A DNA stretch of 64,000 nt, taken from assembly GCA_900555015.1 (NCBI GenBank), contig USJL01000007.1, positions 8,188 through 72,187 of the forward strand, read 5' to 3'. This stretch comes from an uncultured Oscillospiraceae bacterium. Lineage in GTDB: Bacteria > Bacillota > Clostridia > Oscillospirales > Acutalibacteraceae. The position numbers and the translations under genes were made by a program. The notes under the pieces were generated by a model. The model had not been told where the DNA came from. It saw only the letters and a list, made by a program, of their open reading frames with translations, and made no database searches. Positions 1 to 11,525 of this stretch are shown piece by piece (positions within the stretch are counted from its first letter, which is position 1; each line of letters begins with the position of its first letter).

Positions 1-344
1 TATTCCATTTGGCTTAATTTTTGGCGAAGTTCCTCTTCTGCACGTTCTTTCGCTTCCTGTGCACGCTTTTCGTCAATTTCCTCTGGCAATTCGGCAGAAA
101 CACAAACAATTTTACAAGTATTGTTTAAAAATTCCAAAAAACCGCTGCCGATTAAAGCAAATATTTTTTCGCCGTTTGCCGTTTTGATTGTTAATTCACC
201 TACATCAATAGGCATAACGGTGTTTGCATGGTGTGCCAAAAAACACTGACCGCCGCCGTCACAATAAGGAACGGTAATGCTTTCACATTCGCCGTCAAAA
301 AAGACCTTATTTGATGCAACAACATTTAACTTAAATGTATCCAT
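1..344 (-). CDS. atpC: F1 ATP synthase epsilon subunit, cut by the window edge
   Basis: This is the N-terminal ~114 residues of the epsilon subunit, the small central-stalk protein that inhibits and couples F1. It begins MDTFKLNVVASNKVFFDGEC, and the beta-sandwich reads on through an LAHHANTVMPIDVGELTI stretch. A charged helix (EEIDEKRAQEAKERAEEEL) follows at the window edge. The start is the ATG at 344, 12 bases after the atpD stop. It is the last visible gene of the operon and its C-terminus lies outside the window. Identity rests on family pattern and on its position after atpD. Confidence 0.93.
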   Translation of the reverse strand, partial: MDTFKLNVVASNKVFFDGECESITVPYCDGGGQCFLAHHANTVMPIDVGELTIKTANGEKIFALIGSGFLEFLNNTCKIVCVSAELPEEIDEKRAQEAKERAEEELRQKLSQME

Positions 345-356
345 AAAATCACCCGT

Positions 357-1742
<1,386 letters not shown>

Positions 1743-1780
1743 TTAGGATTCCTCCTACCGTAAATTTTGCGTTAACAAAA

Positions 1781-2665
1781 TTATGATTTATTCTTTTGTG
1801 CCTTTGAACCTGCAATTACCTCTGTAATTTCCTGAGTAATTGCCGCCTGCCTTGCACGGTTATACATAATATCAAGCTGTTTTATCATATCTGTTGCGGC
1901 ATCTGTTGCGGTTTGCATAGCCATCATTCTTGAATTATGCTCGCTGCAATAAGATTCCGTAAGTGCACCGTAAATAAAGCCTGCAACATAGTTTGGCACA
2001 ATCTTATTAAACACCGTTTGTGCATCCGGCAAAAATTCTGCCAAATCATAACGGTTATCATTTACCTTATCTTCTAATCTTTCTTTAGAAAGAGGAAGAA
2101 TTTTACGTTTTTCAACTTCAACGGTAATTGAATTTACCATTTTTGTATAAATAACATAAACTTCATCAATTTTGCCGCTGTAAAACAAATCAACAAGCAA
2201 ATCAGCAATGTGCCTTGCCCTATTCATTGTTGGATTTTGAGCGGTGTAATTAAAATGCATTGCAACAGGAATATCTTTTTTTTCAAAATAATGCCTGCCC
2301 ACCTGACCTACAACAAAAAGCAAATCTTCCTCTTCGTTTTTAATAAGCTCTTCGGTTTCTTTAATAACATTATGGTTATAAGCGCCTGCAAGACCCTTAT
2401 CGGCAGTTATTACAAGATAACCGATTTTACGCTTACTGCCTTTTTTTTCCGGACGCTGGTCAAAAAACTCATTACCTACATCAGGAGAAATTGCAAGAAT
2501 TCTTGCAAGGCTGTCTTGAATCATATAGAAATAAGGCTCTGTATTTTTTAAATCTCTTCTTGCCTTTTGAAGTTTTGAAGAAGACACCATATACATTGCG
2601 TTTGTAATTTTCATAGTGTCTTTAATAGACTTCATTCGGCTTTGAATTTCTCTTGCGTTAGCCAT
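1781..2665 (-). CDS. atpG: F1 ATP synthase gamma subunit
   Basis: This 294-residue protein is the rotating gamma shaft. The two terminal helices that form the coiled coil are clear: an N-terminal [20 protein letters not shown] and a C-terminal segment with [20 protein letters not shown]. The middle Rossmann-like part contains [12 protein letters not shown]. Its start overlaps the end of the delta-alpha fusion gene by 8 bases, which suggests coupled translation. Confidence 0.98.
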   Translation of the reverse strand: MANAREIQSRMKSIKDTMKITNAMYMVSSSKLQKARRDLKNTEPYFYMIQDSLARILAISPDVGNEFFDQRPEKKGSKRKIGYLVITADKGLAGAYNHNVIKETEELIKNEEEDLLFVVGQVGRHYFEKKDIPVAMHFNYTAQNPTMNRARHIADLLVDLFYSGKIDEVYVIYTKMVNSITVEVEKRKILPLSKERLEDKVNDNRYDLAEFLPDAQTVFNKIVPNYVAGFIYGALTESYCSEHNSRMMAMQTATDAATDMIKQLDIMYNRARQAAITQEITEVIAGSKAQKNKS

Positions 2666-4670
2666 TATTTACCTTCTTAAATTCATTAACGGCGCTTAAA
2701 ATTTGCTGCTTAATATCATCGTCCAAATCCTTGCCCTTTTCAATCATTGAAGGAATTTGAGGATATGAAGAAGCCACAAAATTAAGCATATCTGCCTGAT
2801 AAGCCTTTATTTTTTCAACAGGTACATCAACAAAGCACTTATTGATTGCAGCCACAAGTGTAATAACCATATCTGAAAGAGAAAGCGGATTACCGAGAGG
2901 CTGTTTTAACAATTCCATAAGTCCTTTACCGTAAACAAGACCTGCTTTTGTTTCTTCATCCAAATCAGAAGAGAACTGTGTGAACACTTCCATTTCTCTG
3001 TACTGAGCCAAATCAACACGAAGTGAACCGGCAGCTTTTTTCATTGCTTTTGTTTGAGCCGCACCGCCTACACGTGAAACAGAAAGACCTACGTTAACAG
3101 CCGGACGTTGACCGCTGAAGAACAAATCGCTTTCAAGGAAAATCTGACCGTCTGTAATTGAAATTACGTTTGTAGGTATGTAAGCAGAAACGTCGCCTGC
3201 CTGCGTTTCAATAATAGGCAAAGCAGTAATTGAACCGCCTCCCAATTCATCAGAAAGACGGCTTGAACGTTCAAGAAGTCTTGAATGAAGATAGAAAACG
3301 TCGCCGGGGTAAGCTTCACGTCCCGGAGAACGCTCAAGAAGTAATGACAATGCACGGTAAGCAACTGCGTGCTTACTTAAATCATCATATACTATAAGGC
3401 AATCTTTGCCTTTAAACATAAAATATTCTGCAATAGCTGTTGCCGAATACGGGGAAATATACTGAAGTGATGCCGGGTCTGCAGCAGTAGAGCAAACAAC
3501 GATTGTGTAATCCATTGCGCCGTGTTTTTCAAGGGTGTTAACAAGTTTTGCAACCGTTGAAGCCTTTTGACCGATAGCATTGTAAATGCAAATACAATTT
3601 TTTCCTTTTTGGTTTAAAATTGTATCAATGGCAATAGATGTTTTACCTGTTTGACGGTCGCCTATAATAAGCTCACGCTGACCTCTGCCTATTGGGAACA
3701 TAGAATCAATGGCAAGAATACCTGTTGCAAGAGGTTCGCAAACAGACTTTCTGTCTACGATTGGCGGAGCGCTGTTTTCAACAAGCCTATAATCGTCTGC
3801 CTCTATATCGCCTTTACCGTCAATAGGTTCGCCAAGAGCGTTAACGACTCTGCCGATAAAACCTTCGCCGCACGGAACACCTGCTTTTTTATGTGTTCTT
3901 TTAACTTTTGTATTTTGATGAATTCCCACATCGGAACCAAAGATAATAACACCGATTTGGTATTTTTTAATATCTTGAACCATGCCCTTTACGCCGTTTT
4001 CAAAAACAACGATTTCACCGTACATTGCATGGTCAAGTCCGTTAATTGTGGCAATACTGTCACCTACACGAACAACTGTGCCGATTTCTTCAACGTCTGT
4101 GCGTTCTTCAAAATCTTTAACATCCTGCCTTAAAACTGCAATAACGGAGGCTTGGTCCACACTTGTGTCCTTAGCGGATTTCATAATTTTGTTTTTAATG
4201 GAATCAAACTTACTTTTTAAGCTAAAGTCATATTCCTTATCGTTTACACGAATAACAAAACCGCCTACAAGGTTTTCGTCTTTAACAATTTTAACATTTG
4301 CATCGGAAGTACCTTCCTGCCTGCAAATATATTCTTTAATACCTTTAATTTGGTTTTCATCAGGCGGAGTTACACAATAAATAACCGCATCTACCACATT
4401 ATTTTGTTTGTTAATTTCTGTATTATAAGCGTCAATAATTCCTTCCAAATTATAAACGTTGCAATCTGTGGCAAGTTTAATGATGAAAGGCTTAACCGAC
4501 GGAACGAAAATATCGTTTATAACACTTTCTTTTTCAACATGAGAAACATTTGGATTATCAAGAATTTTTTCAAGTTCTTTGTTTGAACGCAAAATTCTTA
4601 ATGCATCCTCTAAGCTTGACACACTTACCTGTGAAGAAAGCAGTGCGCCGATATAACTATCCATACTCAT
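2658..4670 (-). CDS. atpH-atpA: Fused ATP synthase delta-alpha subunit
   Basis: A single 670-residue frame replaces the usual separate atpH and atpA genes. Residues 1 to about 163 match the delta subunit (OSCP) that joins the peripheral stalk to F1, including the end pattern [21 protein letters not shown]. Residues from about 174 on are a complete alpha subunit: N-terminal helix, then [17 protein letters not shown], Walker A GDRQTGKT at 337-344, and the arginine-finger region [17 protein letters not shown] short [10 protein letters not shown] linker joins them. Met163 (ATG at 4184) could in principle start a separate alpha, but no Shine-Dalgarno sequence precedes it. The start codon overlaps the atpF stop by one base. 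The fusion is seen directly; its stoichiometry (delta is normally one copy, alpha three) is the puzzle. Confidence 0.96.
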   Translation of the reverse strand: MSMDSYIGALLSSQVSVSSLEDALRILRSNKELEKILDNPNVSHVEKESVINDIFVPSVKPFIIKLATDCNVYNLEGIIDAYNTEINKQNNVVDAVIYCVTPPDENQIKGIKEYICRQEGTSDANVKIVKDENLVGGFVIRVNDKEYDFSLKSKFDSIKNKIMKSAKDTSVDQASVIAVLRQDVKDFEERTDVEEIGTVVRVGDSIATINGLDHAMYGEIVVFENGVKGMVQDIKKYQIGVIIFGSDVGIHQNTKVKRTHKKAGVPCGEGFIGRVVNALGEPIDGKGDIEADDYRLVENSAPPIVDRKSVCEPLATGILAIDSMFPIGRGQRELIIGDRQTGKTSIAIDTILNQKGKNCICIYNAIGQKASTVAKLVNTLEKHGAMDYTIVVCSTAADPASLQYISPYSATAIAEYFMFKGKDCLIVYDDLSKHAVAYRALSLLLERSPGREAYPGDVFYLHSRLLERSSRLSDELGGGSITALPIIETQAGDVSAYIPTNVISITDGQIFLESDLFFSGQRPAVNVGLSVSRVGGAAQTKAMKKAAGSLRVDLAQYREMEVFTQFSSDLDEETKAGLVYGKGLMELLKQPLGNPLSLSDMVITLVAAINKCFVDVPVEKIKAYQADMLNFVASSYPQIPSMIEKGKDLDDDIKQQILSAVNEFKKVNNG

Positions 4671-5152
4671 TACTTTTCACTGCCTTCACTTAAAAATTTG
4701 TCATAGATTTCCTTATCGGTTTTTGCCGAAGCACTTTCACCGATAACCTTTTGTGCTGTTTCCATAGCAAGTGTTGCAATCTCTTCTTTAACTGCAAGTC
4801 TTGCATTTTCACATTCAATGTCGGATGCTTTTTTAGCATCTGCCTTAATTTTTTCGGCATCCTTTTCTGCACGGTCAAGGATATTATCATACTCTGTTTT
4901 TGCAGATGTTCTGGCATCTACAATAATTTGATTTTTTTCATCCTCAACGCCGGCAAGCTGTGCCTCATACTGAGTTTTAAGCTCATCTGCCTGCTTTTGT
5001 GCGTCTTGAGCATCCTGAAATTGTTTATTAATCAATTCATTACGCTGATCAATAACTTTTTTAATGGGTTTGAAAAGAAACAACCTCATTAAAATGAAGA
5101 AGAGAATTAAGTTAATCAGCGTAAACACAATATTAAAGTCAAATTTTAACAT
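4670..5152 (-). CDS. atpF: ATP synthase Fo subunit b
   Basis: This is the 160-residue peripheral-stalk subunit. One membrane helix lies near residues 5-27 ([20 protein letters not shown]). A long charged, heptad-like helix follows, as in other b subunits. The ATG has an AAAGGA site 8 bases upstream. Its TAA overlaps the ATG of the delta-alpha gene by one base (TAATG). In this operon its normal partner delta is tethered to alpha. Confidence 0.96.
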   Translation of the reverse strand: MLKFDFNIVFTLINLILFFILMRLFLFKPIKKVIDQRNELINKQFQDAQDAQKQADELKTQYEAQLAGVEDEKNQIIVDARTSAKTEYDNILDRAEKDAEKIKADAKKASDIECENARLAVKEEIATLAMETAQKVIGESASAKTDKEIYDKFLSEGSEK

Positions 5153-5214
5153 TAACTGCGTTTCCTTTCATTAAAGAATTTAACAGTATTTTCTGAAATA
5201 TACGCCGAAAAAAC

Positions 5215-5433
5215 TTATTTAAGCATGAAGATAACAAGAATACTTACAACGAAACCGTAAATAGCTGTTGCTTCTGCAAGTGCACAACCAAGAATAAGAG
5301 TTGTTCTGATTTGACCTGCTGCTTCCGGCTGACGTGCAATACCTTCAACTGCTTTACCTGTTGCGATACCGATACCGATACCTGCGCCAATACCTGCCAA
5401 TACAGCGATTGCTGCTCCTAATGCGATTCCCAT
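5215..5433 (-). CDS. atpE: ATP synthase Fo subunit c (H+-type)
   Basis: This is the 72-residue proteolipid that forms the rotor ring: two glycine-rich membrane helices joined by the ARQPEA loop. The ion-carrying glutamate is in [12 protein letters not shown]. In known Na+ rings (Ilyobacter type) the site has Gln in helix 1 (GVGQG) and Ser after the Glu (AES). Here those positions are Ile (GIGIG) and Ala (AEA), so a proton-type ring is inferred. The Shine-Dalgarno sequence AAAGGAG is well placed. Confidence 0.97.
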   Translation of the reverse strand: MGIALGAAIAVLAGIGAGIGIGIATGKAVEGIARQPEAAGQIRTTLILGCALAEATAIYGFVVSILVIFMLK

Positions 5434-5486
5434 AACTTTTTCTCCTTTAACATAAATTAAAATTTTTGTTAGTTAACTGTTTTACT

Positions 5487-6206
5487 TTATTCCACAGCCT
5501 CTTTAATATAAAGACCTGTAAGAAATACAAAAATGTATGCTTGAAGCAAACCGTCGAAAATATCAAAATACAAACTGAACACTGTTGGCAATGCCACAGG
5601 AACAACTGCTTTGATAAGTTCCATAATAATGAAAGCACCGATTACATTACCGAATAAACGAAGGCAAAGTGAAAGGGGCTTTGTAACAATTTCCATTAAA
5701 TTAATGGGTGTTACAATCCAAACCGGTTTTGTAAATGCCTTTAACCTGCCGCCAACGCCTTTGCTTTTATAAGCGGCAAACTCAACAATAACAATGCTTG
5801 TAAGTGCCATTGCTGCCGTTACCTGCATGCTTTTTGTGGGCGGTTTAAAACCAAACAAGCCTATAATGTTTGAAACGCCGATAAACAGCGCCATGCTCAT
5901 AAGCCACGGTATGTAACCTTTTCCTTCTTTTCCGACTATTCCCATAAAGAAGTCTACAGATTTTTCATAAGCTGTTTCCAGCAAAATTTGACGTTTTGAA
6001 AGCTTACCTGTTACTTTTAAATTTCGTGTTAAAAAGAAGGCGGCAACTGCCAACACTGCCATAATTATCCACGAAACAACAGTTGTTTCATCAACGCTGA
6101 TTTCAAGGCTGCCTATGTGAAAACTAAAAACTTCTTCGATTTCCAGTTGCTCTAACAATTCTTGTTGCAAATCAAGTTTCATTGCTACCGGAACGAACAA
6201 TATCAC
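5487..6206 (-). CDS. atpB: ATP synthase Fo subunit a
   Basis: This is the static ion-channel subunit (about 239 aa, at least five membrane helices). The essential arginine is in LSLCLRLFGN, followed by GAFIIMELI. It is the first gene of the operon and no atpI is present. The start is uncertain. GTG at 6206 sits only 3 bases after AGGAGG. TTG two codons further in (6200) has 9-base spacing and may be the true start. The first ATG (6182) is too far from the ribosome site. Confidence 0.96.
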   Translation of the reverse strand: MILFVPVAMKLDLQQELLEQLEIEEVFSFHIGSLEISVDETTVVSWIIMAVLAVAAFFLTRNLKVTGKLSKRQILLETAYEKSVDFFMGIVGKEGKGYIPWLMSMALFIGVSNIIGLFGFKPPTKSMQVTAAMALTSIVIVEFAAYKSKGVGGRLKAFTKPVWIVTPINLMEIVTKPLSLCLRLFGNVIGAFIIMELIKAVVPVALPTVFSLYFDIFDGLLQAYIFVFLTGLYIKEAVE

Positions 6207-6233
6207 ACACCTCCTGTTCCTTAAATCATCTTA

Positions 6234-6262
6234 ATTATATTACTTCTATTTTACCTTTTCAA
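6234..6262 (-). promoter_or_regulatory. Promoter of the atp operon
   Basis: On the minus strand TTGAAA (6262-6257), a 17-base spacer and a perfect TATAAT (6239-6234) lie about 30 bases upstream of the atpB start. It faces away from the proS promoter on the other strand. Confidence 0.85.
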
Positions 6263-6339
6263 CACTTTTAAGAAATATGTAATAACCAAAACATAAAAAA
6301 AAGCTGCGTTTTGTTCAAAAAATTTAGCAAAAAATAATA

Positions 6340-6368
6340 TTTACTTATGGCAAACATTGGTTTATAAT
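6340..6368 (+). promoter_or_regulatory. Probable promoter of proS
   Basis: TTTACT (6340-6345), 17 bases, then TATAAT (6363-6368), about 65 bases before proS. The -35 box matches 4 of 6. No T-box leader or tRNA-binding stem was seen in this 228-base gap. Confidence 0.6.
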
Positions 6369-6434
6369 GTTTTAGGCAACTATTATAAGTATAAAATTAT
6401 AATATAGTAAAACACTGCGGAAAGGCAAGGAATT

Positions 6435-7877
6435 ATGGCACAAAATCAAAAGAAAATGGTTGACAACATTACATCTATGGATGAAGATTTTGCAAAGTGG
6501 TACACCGACATTTGCAAAAAAGCAGAACTTGTGGAATACACAAGCGTTAAAGGATGTATGGTTATTCGACCTTACGGATATGCAATTTGGGAAAATATTC
6601 AAAAAATACTGGACGGAATGTTTAAAGAAACAGGTCATGAAAATGTTTGCATGCCCATGTTTATTCCGGAAAGTCTTTTGCAAAAAGAAAAAGACCATGT
6701 TGAAGGTTTTGCACCTGAATGTGCTTGGGTAACTTACGGCGGAAGCGAAAAACTTGAAGAAAGACTTTGTGTTCGCCCCACTTCCGAAACACTTTTCTGC
6801 GAACACTTTAAAAATATTGTTCAATCTTACAGAGATTTACCGAAACTTTATAACCAATGGGTTTCTGTTGTAAGATGGGAAAAAACCACAAGGCCGTTTC
6901 TTCGTTCCCGTGAATTTTTATGGCAGGAAGGCCACACATTGCATGCAACAGCCAAGGAAGCTATTGAAGAAACAGAAAGAATGCTTAATGTTTATACCGA
7001 ATTTTGCCAAAAATATTTGGCAATACCTGTTGTTCAGGGCATGAAAACAGAAAGCGACAAATTTGCAGGTGCCGAAAGAACATATTGCATTGAAGCCCTT
7101 ATGCACGACGGCAAGGCTCTTCAGGCAGGCACATCACACTATTTCGGCGACGGATTTGCAAAAGCATTTGAAATTCAATTTTCAGATAAAGAAAACAAAC
7201 TTAAATACCCATTCCAAACATCTTGGGGCATGACTACAAGACTTATAGGTGCAATTATTATGACCCACGGCGATGATAACGGTCTTGTTTTACCGCCTGC
7301 AGTTGCTCCTATTCAGGCAGTTGTTATTCCTGTTGCACAACACAAAGAAGGTGTTATAGAAAAAGCAACCGAACTTACAAACAGACTTAAAAATGTTTGC
7401 CGTGTTAAAATGGATGATTCAAACAACACACCCGGCTGGAAATTTGCGGAATACGAAATGAAAGGCGTTCCCGTAAGAATTGAAATAGGACCTAAAGATA
7501 TTGAAAACAACCAGTGTGTTATTGTTACACGCCACAACCGTGAAAAAACTTTTGTTTCACTTGATAATCTTGAAGAAGCTGTAACGCAAAAACTTCAGGA
7601 AGTAAGAGACGGAATTTACCAAGCCGCTCTTGAAAACAGAGAACGCAGAACATATGCCTGCAAAACAACAGATGAAATTACAAAAGCGCTTGAAGAAAAC
7701 GGCGACGGATTTGTTAAGGCTATGTGGTGCGGAAGCGAAGAATGCGAAAACAAAGTTAAAGAACTTACCGGCGTAGGTTCACGTTGCATTCCGCTTGAAC
7801 AAGAAACAATTTCAGATACATGCGTTTGCTGCGGAAAGCCTGCAAAACAAATGCTTTTCTGGGGTAAGGCATATTAA
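6435..7877 (+). CDS. proS: Prolyl-tRNA synthetase, archaeal/eukaryote-like short type
   Basis: This 480-residue class II synthetase charges tRNA-Pro. It lacks the large insertion (INS) editing domain of the long bacterial ProRS. Features include [16 protein letters not shown], the class II motif 2 region [22 protein letters not shown], and motif 3 near [14 protein letters not shown]. The C-terminus has a cysteine-rich zinc-type domain (CGSEEC and CVCCGK) and ends with a tyrosine, as in this subtype. An AAGG site precedes the ATG. galE follows after 32 bases and may be co-transcribed. Confidence 0.97.
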   Translation: MAQNQKKMVDNITSMDEDFAKWYTDICKKAELVEYTSVKGCMVIRPYGYAIWENIQKILDGMFKETGHENVCMPMFIPESLLQKEKDHVEGFAPECAWVTYGGSEKLEERLCVRPTSETLFCEHFKNIVQSYRDLPKLYNQWVSVVRWEKTTRPFLRSREFLWQEGHTLHATAKEAIEETERMLNVYTEFCQKYLAIPVVQGMKTESDKFAGAERTYCIEALMHDGKALQAGTSHYFGDGFAKAFEIQFSDKENKLKYPFQTSWGMTTRLIGAIIMTHGDDNGLVLPPAVAPIQAVVIPVAQHKEGVIEKATELTNRLKNVCRVKMDDSNNTPGWKFAEYEMKGVPVRIEIGPKDIENNQCVIVTRHNREKTFVSLDNLEEAVTQKLQEVRDGIYQAALENRERRTYACKTTDEITKALEENGDGFVKAMWCGSEECENKVKELTGVGSRCIPLEQETISDTCVCCGKPAKQMLFWGKAY

Positions 7878-7909
7878 TGACACTTTAATAAAAATCGGAG
7901 GAAAAAGTT

Positions 7910-8926
7910 ATGTCTATTTTAGTTACCGGCGGCGCAGGATACATTGGCAGCCACACTTGCGTTGAACTTATTAACGCAGGCTACGATGTTGTTATTGTAG
8001 ATAATTTTTACAACTGCAAAAAATCAAGCATAGACCGAATTCGTGCTCTTGTTAACAAAGATTTTCGCTACTACGAATGCGATATAAGAGATAGAGAAGG
8101 AATGGATAAAATCTTCAAGCAGGAAAAAATTGATTCGGTTATTCATTTTGCCGGTCTTAAAGCTGTTGGTGAAAGCGTTCACAAGCCGCTTGAATATTTT
8201 GACAACAATATAAACGGCACACTTGTTTTGCTTGATGTTATGAGAAATAACGGATGCAAAAAAATTGTGTTCAGTTCATCTGCAACAGTTTACGGAATGA
8301 ACAATATTTCCCCTCTTACAGAAGATATGGAAATCGGCGGAGTTACAAACCCATATGGCAGAACAAAATATATGATTGAATGTATTTTGCAGGATTTATA
8401 TGTTTCCGACAACAGCTGGTCAATTTGTTTGCTTCGCTACTTCAACCCAATCGGCGCACATAAAAGCGGCACTATGGGTGAAGACCCTAACGGAATTCCA
8501 AACAACCTTATGCCTTATATTACACAGGTTGCCATTGGCAAATTACCATATCTTAATGTTTTTGGAAATGATTATGACACACCGGACGGAACAGGAGTTC
8601 GTGATTACATTCACGTTGTTGATTTGGCACTTGGTCATGTTAAAGCAGTAGAAAAAGTTGCTAAGGATGACGGCATTTTCATTTACAACTTGGGCACAGG
8701 TGTTGGTTATTCTGTACTTGATGTTGTTAAGGCATTTGAAAAAGCATCCGGCAAAGAAATTCCTTATGAAATTAAGCCACGCAGAGAAGGCGATATTGCA
8801 ACTTGCTATTCAAGCCCTGAAAAAGCACTTAAAGAGCTTGGCTGGAAGGCAGAAAGAGGAATTGAAGAAATGTGTGAAGACAGTTGGCGTTGGCAAAGCC
8901 AAAACCCAAACGGTTACCCCGACTGA
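7910..8926 (+). CDS. galE: UDP-glucose 4-epimerase
   Basis: This 338-residue extended short-chain dehydrogenase interconverts UDP-glucose and UDP-galactose using bound NAD. The NAD motif GGAGYIGSH is at residues 7-15. The catalytic region is SSSATVYG followed by YGRTKYMIE (YxxxK). The substrate block LRYFNPIGAH is also present. The ribosome site CGGAGG is ideal and a terminator follows directly. It may supply UDP-galactose for surface glycans. Confidence 0.97.
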   Translation: MSILVTGGAGYIGSHTCVELINAGYDVVIVDNFYNCKKSSIDRIRALVNKDFRYYECDIRDREGMDKIFKQEKIDSVIHFAGLKAVGESVHKPLEYFDNNINGTLVLLDVMRNNGCKKIVFSSSATVYGMNNISPLTEDMEIGGVTNPYGRTKYMIECILQDLYVSDNSWSICLLRYFNPIGAHKSGTMGEDPNGIPNNLMPYITQVAIGKLPYLNVFGNDYDTPDGTGVRDYIHVVDLALGHVKAVEKVAKDDGIFIYNLGTGVGYSVLDVVKAFEKASGKEIPYEIKPRREGDIATCYSSPEKALKELGWKAERGIEEMCEDSWRWQSQNPNGYPD

Positions 8927-8939
8927 TAAAAACAATTAT

Positions 8940-8969
8940 CCCCGTTACAAAAGTAACGGGGACTTTTTA
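8940..8969 (+). terminator. Terminator after galE
   Basis: A perfect 9-bp stem CCCCGTTAC/GTAACGGGG with an AAAA loop is followed by ACTTTTTATT. Confidence 0.9.
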
Positions 8970-8985
8970 TTATTTAATATACAAT

Positions 8986-9264
8986 TTAAAACCAGCCTAA
9001 TTTGGAATGAGCAAAACAAATTAGTCCTATATCAATAACAAACATTACAAGAGATGCAATGCCCAAAATAATTGACTTTTTATTTTTATCTTTAACTTCT
9101 TCACTCATAGGCACATTTTTTGATTTTAAAACGCAGGGAATAACAATGCCCATTATGCCAAGCGCCGGGCATATTCCTATTGTGCAAGCGCCTATTGCAG
9201 AAAAAATAAATGCACGGGTTGCTAACTTTTCAACAATATCTTTATCATTTTTATTATTAGCCAT
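8986..9264 (-). CDS. Small two-helix membrane protein
   Basis: This is an unrecognised 92-residue protein. A charged N-terminus (MANNKNDKD) is followed by a hydrophobic segment of about 30 residues containing CTIGICPALGIMGIVIPCVL. A basic loop and a second helix near the C-terminus (ILGIASLVMFVIDIGLICF) follow. An upstream in-frame ATG at 9285 would add 7 residues, but the GAAAGG site fits the 9264 ATG better. It resembles DUF4190-like small membrane proteins in outline only. It has its own promoter at 9308-9336. Confidence 0.7.
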   Translation of the reverse strand: MANNKNDKDIVEKLATRAFIFSAIGACTIGICPALGIMGIVIPCVLKSKNVPMSEEVKDKNKKSIILGIASLVMFVIDIGLICFAHSKLGWF

Positions 9265-9307
9265 TTTAAAATCACAGCCTTTCATATAACAAGTTTATCA
9301 TTTTCAA

Positions 9308-9336
9308 ATTATGCCACAAGTTAAAATTGAAGTCAA
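9308..9336 (-). promoter_or_regulatory. Promoter of the small membrane protein
   Basis: TTGACT (9336-9331), 17 bases, CATAAT (9313-9308) on the minus strand, 44 bases before the ATG. It separates this gene from the ECF operon upstream, after which no terminator is visible. Confidence 0.75.
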
Positions 9337-9343
9337 TACACTG

Positions 9344-10045
9344 TTATGCTTTATTTGCGATTATGCCGTATTTTATATTAATACGGTTAATTTTTTTTAT
9401 AAAATCCTCTCCAAATAAAAAGAGAAACAAAGCCGTTGCCCCGCCGAAAACAGCAGAAAAAGGCACTCCTGCGGCATATATTGCCAAAACCGAAGCAAGA
9501 CTGTAATCGGTTGCCATAGTTAAAACAGAGCTTAAATCTACAATTAAGCCATAAAGAGCAAAAGTTAACAAAAAGCCGACTAAAGCAAGATTTACTCTGT
9601 TTGGCTTTATTTTTTTAAATATCAAACCTGCAACAAAGCCTACCATACCCAATGCAGCCATTTGAAACGGAGTCCATATACCCTGCCCAAAAATAAAGTT
9701 TGAAACAAAAGCCGAAAATGCGCCTATTACATAACCACGCTCTGCGCCCAAACAAACTGCGCAAGCAATAACAACAGCGCCGATTGGTTTAAACTGGGGA
9801 ATTAAATAAAACACAGCCCTTGAAGCAACCGCCAATGCAATTAATATTGCAATTAGAGACATTTCACGGGCACTTGGCTTTGATTTTTCAAATCCCATAA
9901 AAAACGGCAAAGTTGAAGCGAGCAAAATAACTGCCGCCACAAAATAATATGAAGTTTTTTGAGAAAAAAACATTTGCCAAACAACTGTAAAAACACAGGC
10001 AAATATTATTAAAGCAACATATATATTTTTTTTTGTTTTACTCAT
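9344..10045 (-). CDS. ECF transporter substrate-binding S component, probably for cobalamin
   Basis: This 233-residue integral membrane protein has 6-8 hydrophobic helices and the layout of an energy-coupling factor S component. It contains small-residue helix 1 type sequence (IAILIALAVASRAVFYLIPQFKPIGAVVIA) and the loop GQGIWTPFQMAALGMVGFVAGL. It is the last gene of ecfT-ecfAA'-S and overlaps the ATPase gene by 8 bases. S components set vitamin specificity. The CobO-type adenosyltransferase in the same operon suggests B12 or a cobinamide precursor (CbrT-like), which is inference from context. Other vitamins are not excluded. Confidence 0.82.
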   Translation of the reverse strand: MSKTKKNIYVALIIFACVFTVVWQMFFSQKTSYYFVAAVILLASTLPFFMGFEKSKPSAREMSLIAILIALAVASRAVFYLIPQFKPIGAVVIACAVCLGAERGYVIGAFSAFVSNFIFGQGIWTPFQMAALGMVGFVAGLIFKKIKPNRVNLALVGFLLTFALYGLIVDLSSVLTMATDYSLASVLAIYAAGVPFSAVFGGATALFLFLFGEDFIKKINRINIKYGIIANKA

Positions 10046-11525
10046 TACTACCCTTTAAATCTGCCAATGATACAGCCTTTCCGTTTGTTAAACGTGCCAG
10101 TGCCGTTGTGTAAATACTTAAATTTGAAAAAAATTCAAAAGCAGGTGCTCCGGAAATTATATTTTTATCAAATAAAAACGAAACATAATCGGCGCAATCT
10201 GCCGCAAATTCCAAATCGTGAGTAACTAAAACAACAGTTTTGCCACGACTGCATAAATCTTTTAACATAGCGGAAAACTTATTTTTAAACACACAATCCA
10301 CACTTTTTGTAGGCTCGTCCAATAAAATAACATCGGCGCCGGTCAGCACAATTTTTGCAAGAGCCAAACGCTGTTCCTCGCCGCCGCTTAAATCAAAAGG
10401 ATTTCTGCCTGCAAGATTTTCCAATTCAAAATACTTAATAATTTCGGCGTTATTTTCAAGTTCCTCTGCAACAGTATCTTTTAGAAACATTGTTTTAACA
10501 TTTTGAGGCATATAGCAAACCTTGCCCTTTGACTTAACCTTGCCGCTATAACATTTAACAATGCCTGCCAAGGCTTTTAGCAATGTTGTTTTGCCGCAAC
10601 CGTTTGAACCGACAATGCAGTTAATTTTACCGCTATAGGCATTATAATTTAAATCAAAAATAACATCCGGCAAGCCTTTTCCGTAAGCAAAGGCAAGATT
10701 TTTTACCTTTAATGCAATATCGTCAAATTTTGGAGCAAGCTGATTATCTGTGTATTCAAGCTTACCGACTTCTGACTTTGCAGATATAAAATCAACGGGC
10801 ATATCTTTAAATGCACGTGTATAAGCAGGCAAAACAGACTGAAATTCATCATTATTTTCAATAAGATAAGCAGCGAATTCCGAAGGGCTTTCAAAAAGTC
10901 TTGCGTTGCCGCTTTCAAGATAAATAATCTTATTGGCAAACGGCAACAATTTTTCGCACTTATGCTCACTGATTAACACGGTTATACCCTGTTCTCTGTT
11001 TAGTTTAACAACTGTATTAATAAAGTTTTCAGCCGCAGTTGGGTCAAGCTGAGAAACAGGCTCATCAAGCACCAAAACGCTTGGATTAACTGTTACGGAA
11101 GCGGCAAGAGAAAGCATTTGCTTTGAGCCGCCTGAAAGATTTTCTGTTTTTTCGCCGAAAATTCCGTTTAAATCAAAATAGCTTGCCACCTCGGCAATTT
11201 TAAGTCCTATTTCGCCACTGCTTTTACCCTGATTTTCAAGAGGAAAAGCAAGCTCGCCGTAAACTGTATCTGTAACAATATTACTTTCAACATTTTGACC
11301 CACAAAAGAAATTTCATTTGCATTGATTTTCAAATTTCCGCTTAATTCTCCGTTAGGCGCAATTTCTTTTTTCAAAAGGCGCAAAAGAGTTGATTTACCA
11401 CTGCCGGATTTGCCTAAAAACAAGCAAAAATCGCCTGCTTTTACACTTAAAGAAATTTTGTTTAACGCATTATCATTGCTCAAAGGATATTTAAAACTTA
11501 AATTTTCGATTTCAAATAAAGCCAT
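10038..11525 (-). CDS. ECF transporter double ATPase (A and A' fused)
   Basis: This 495-residue protein carries two ABC ATPase domains in tandem, replacing the usual EcfA1/EcfA2 pair. Domain 1 has Walker A GKSGSGKST, signature LSGGSKQML and Walker B LVLDEPVSQLD. Domain 2 has Walker A GSNGCGKTT, signature LSGGEEQRLAL and Walker B ILLDEPTKSVD. It powers import by binding the coupling helices of EcfT. It overlaps ecfT by 28 bases and the S gene by 8. The arrangement is like YkoD of the YkoEDC system, so specificity must come from the S component. Confidence 0.93.
   Translation of the reverse strand: MALFEIENLSFKYPLSNDNALNKISLSVKAGDFCLFLGKSGSGKSTLLRLLKKEIAPNGELSGNLKINANEISFVGQNVESNIVTDTVYGELAFPLENQGKSSGEIGLKIAEVASYFDLNGIFGEKTENLSGGSKQMLSLAASVTVNPSVLVLDEPVSQLDPTAAENFINTVVKLNREQGITVLISEHKCEKLLPFANKIIYLESGNARLFESPSEFAAYLIENNDEFQSVLPAYTRAFKDMPVDFISAKSEVGKLEYTDNQLAPKFDDIALKVKNLAFAYGKGLPDVIFDLNYNAYSGKINCIVGSNGCGKTTLLKALAGIVKCYSGKVKSKGKVCYMPQNVKTMFLKDTVAEELENNAEIIKYFELENLAGRNPFDLSGGEEQRLALAKIVLTGADVILLDEPTKSVDCVFKNKFSAMLKDLCSRGKTVVLVTHDLEFAADCADYVSFLFDKNIISGAPAFEFFSNLSIYTTALARLTNGKAVSLADLKGSNE

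Noticed and set aside
4134..4184. Sequencing frameshift joining atpH and atpA
   Set aside because: The join reads as sensible protein on both sides, including the normal alpha N-terminal helix, with no homopolymer at the junction; it still deserves read-level checking.
6207..6434. Possible T-box leader before proS
   Set aside because: No T-box core, specifier stem or terminator pair was visible; only promoters.
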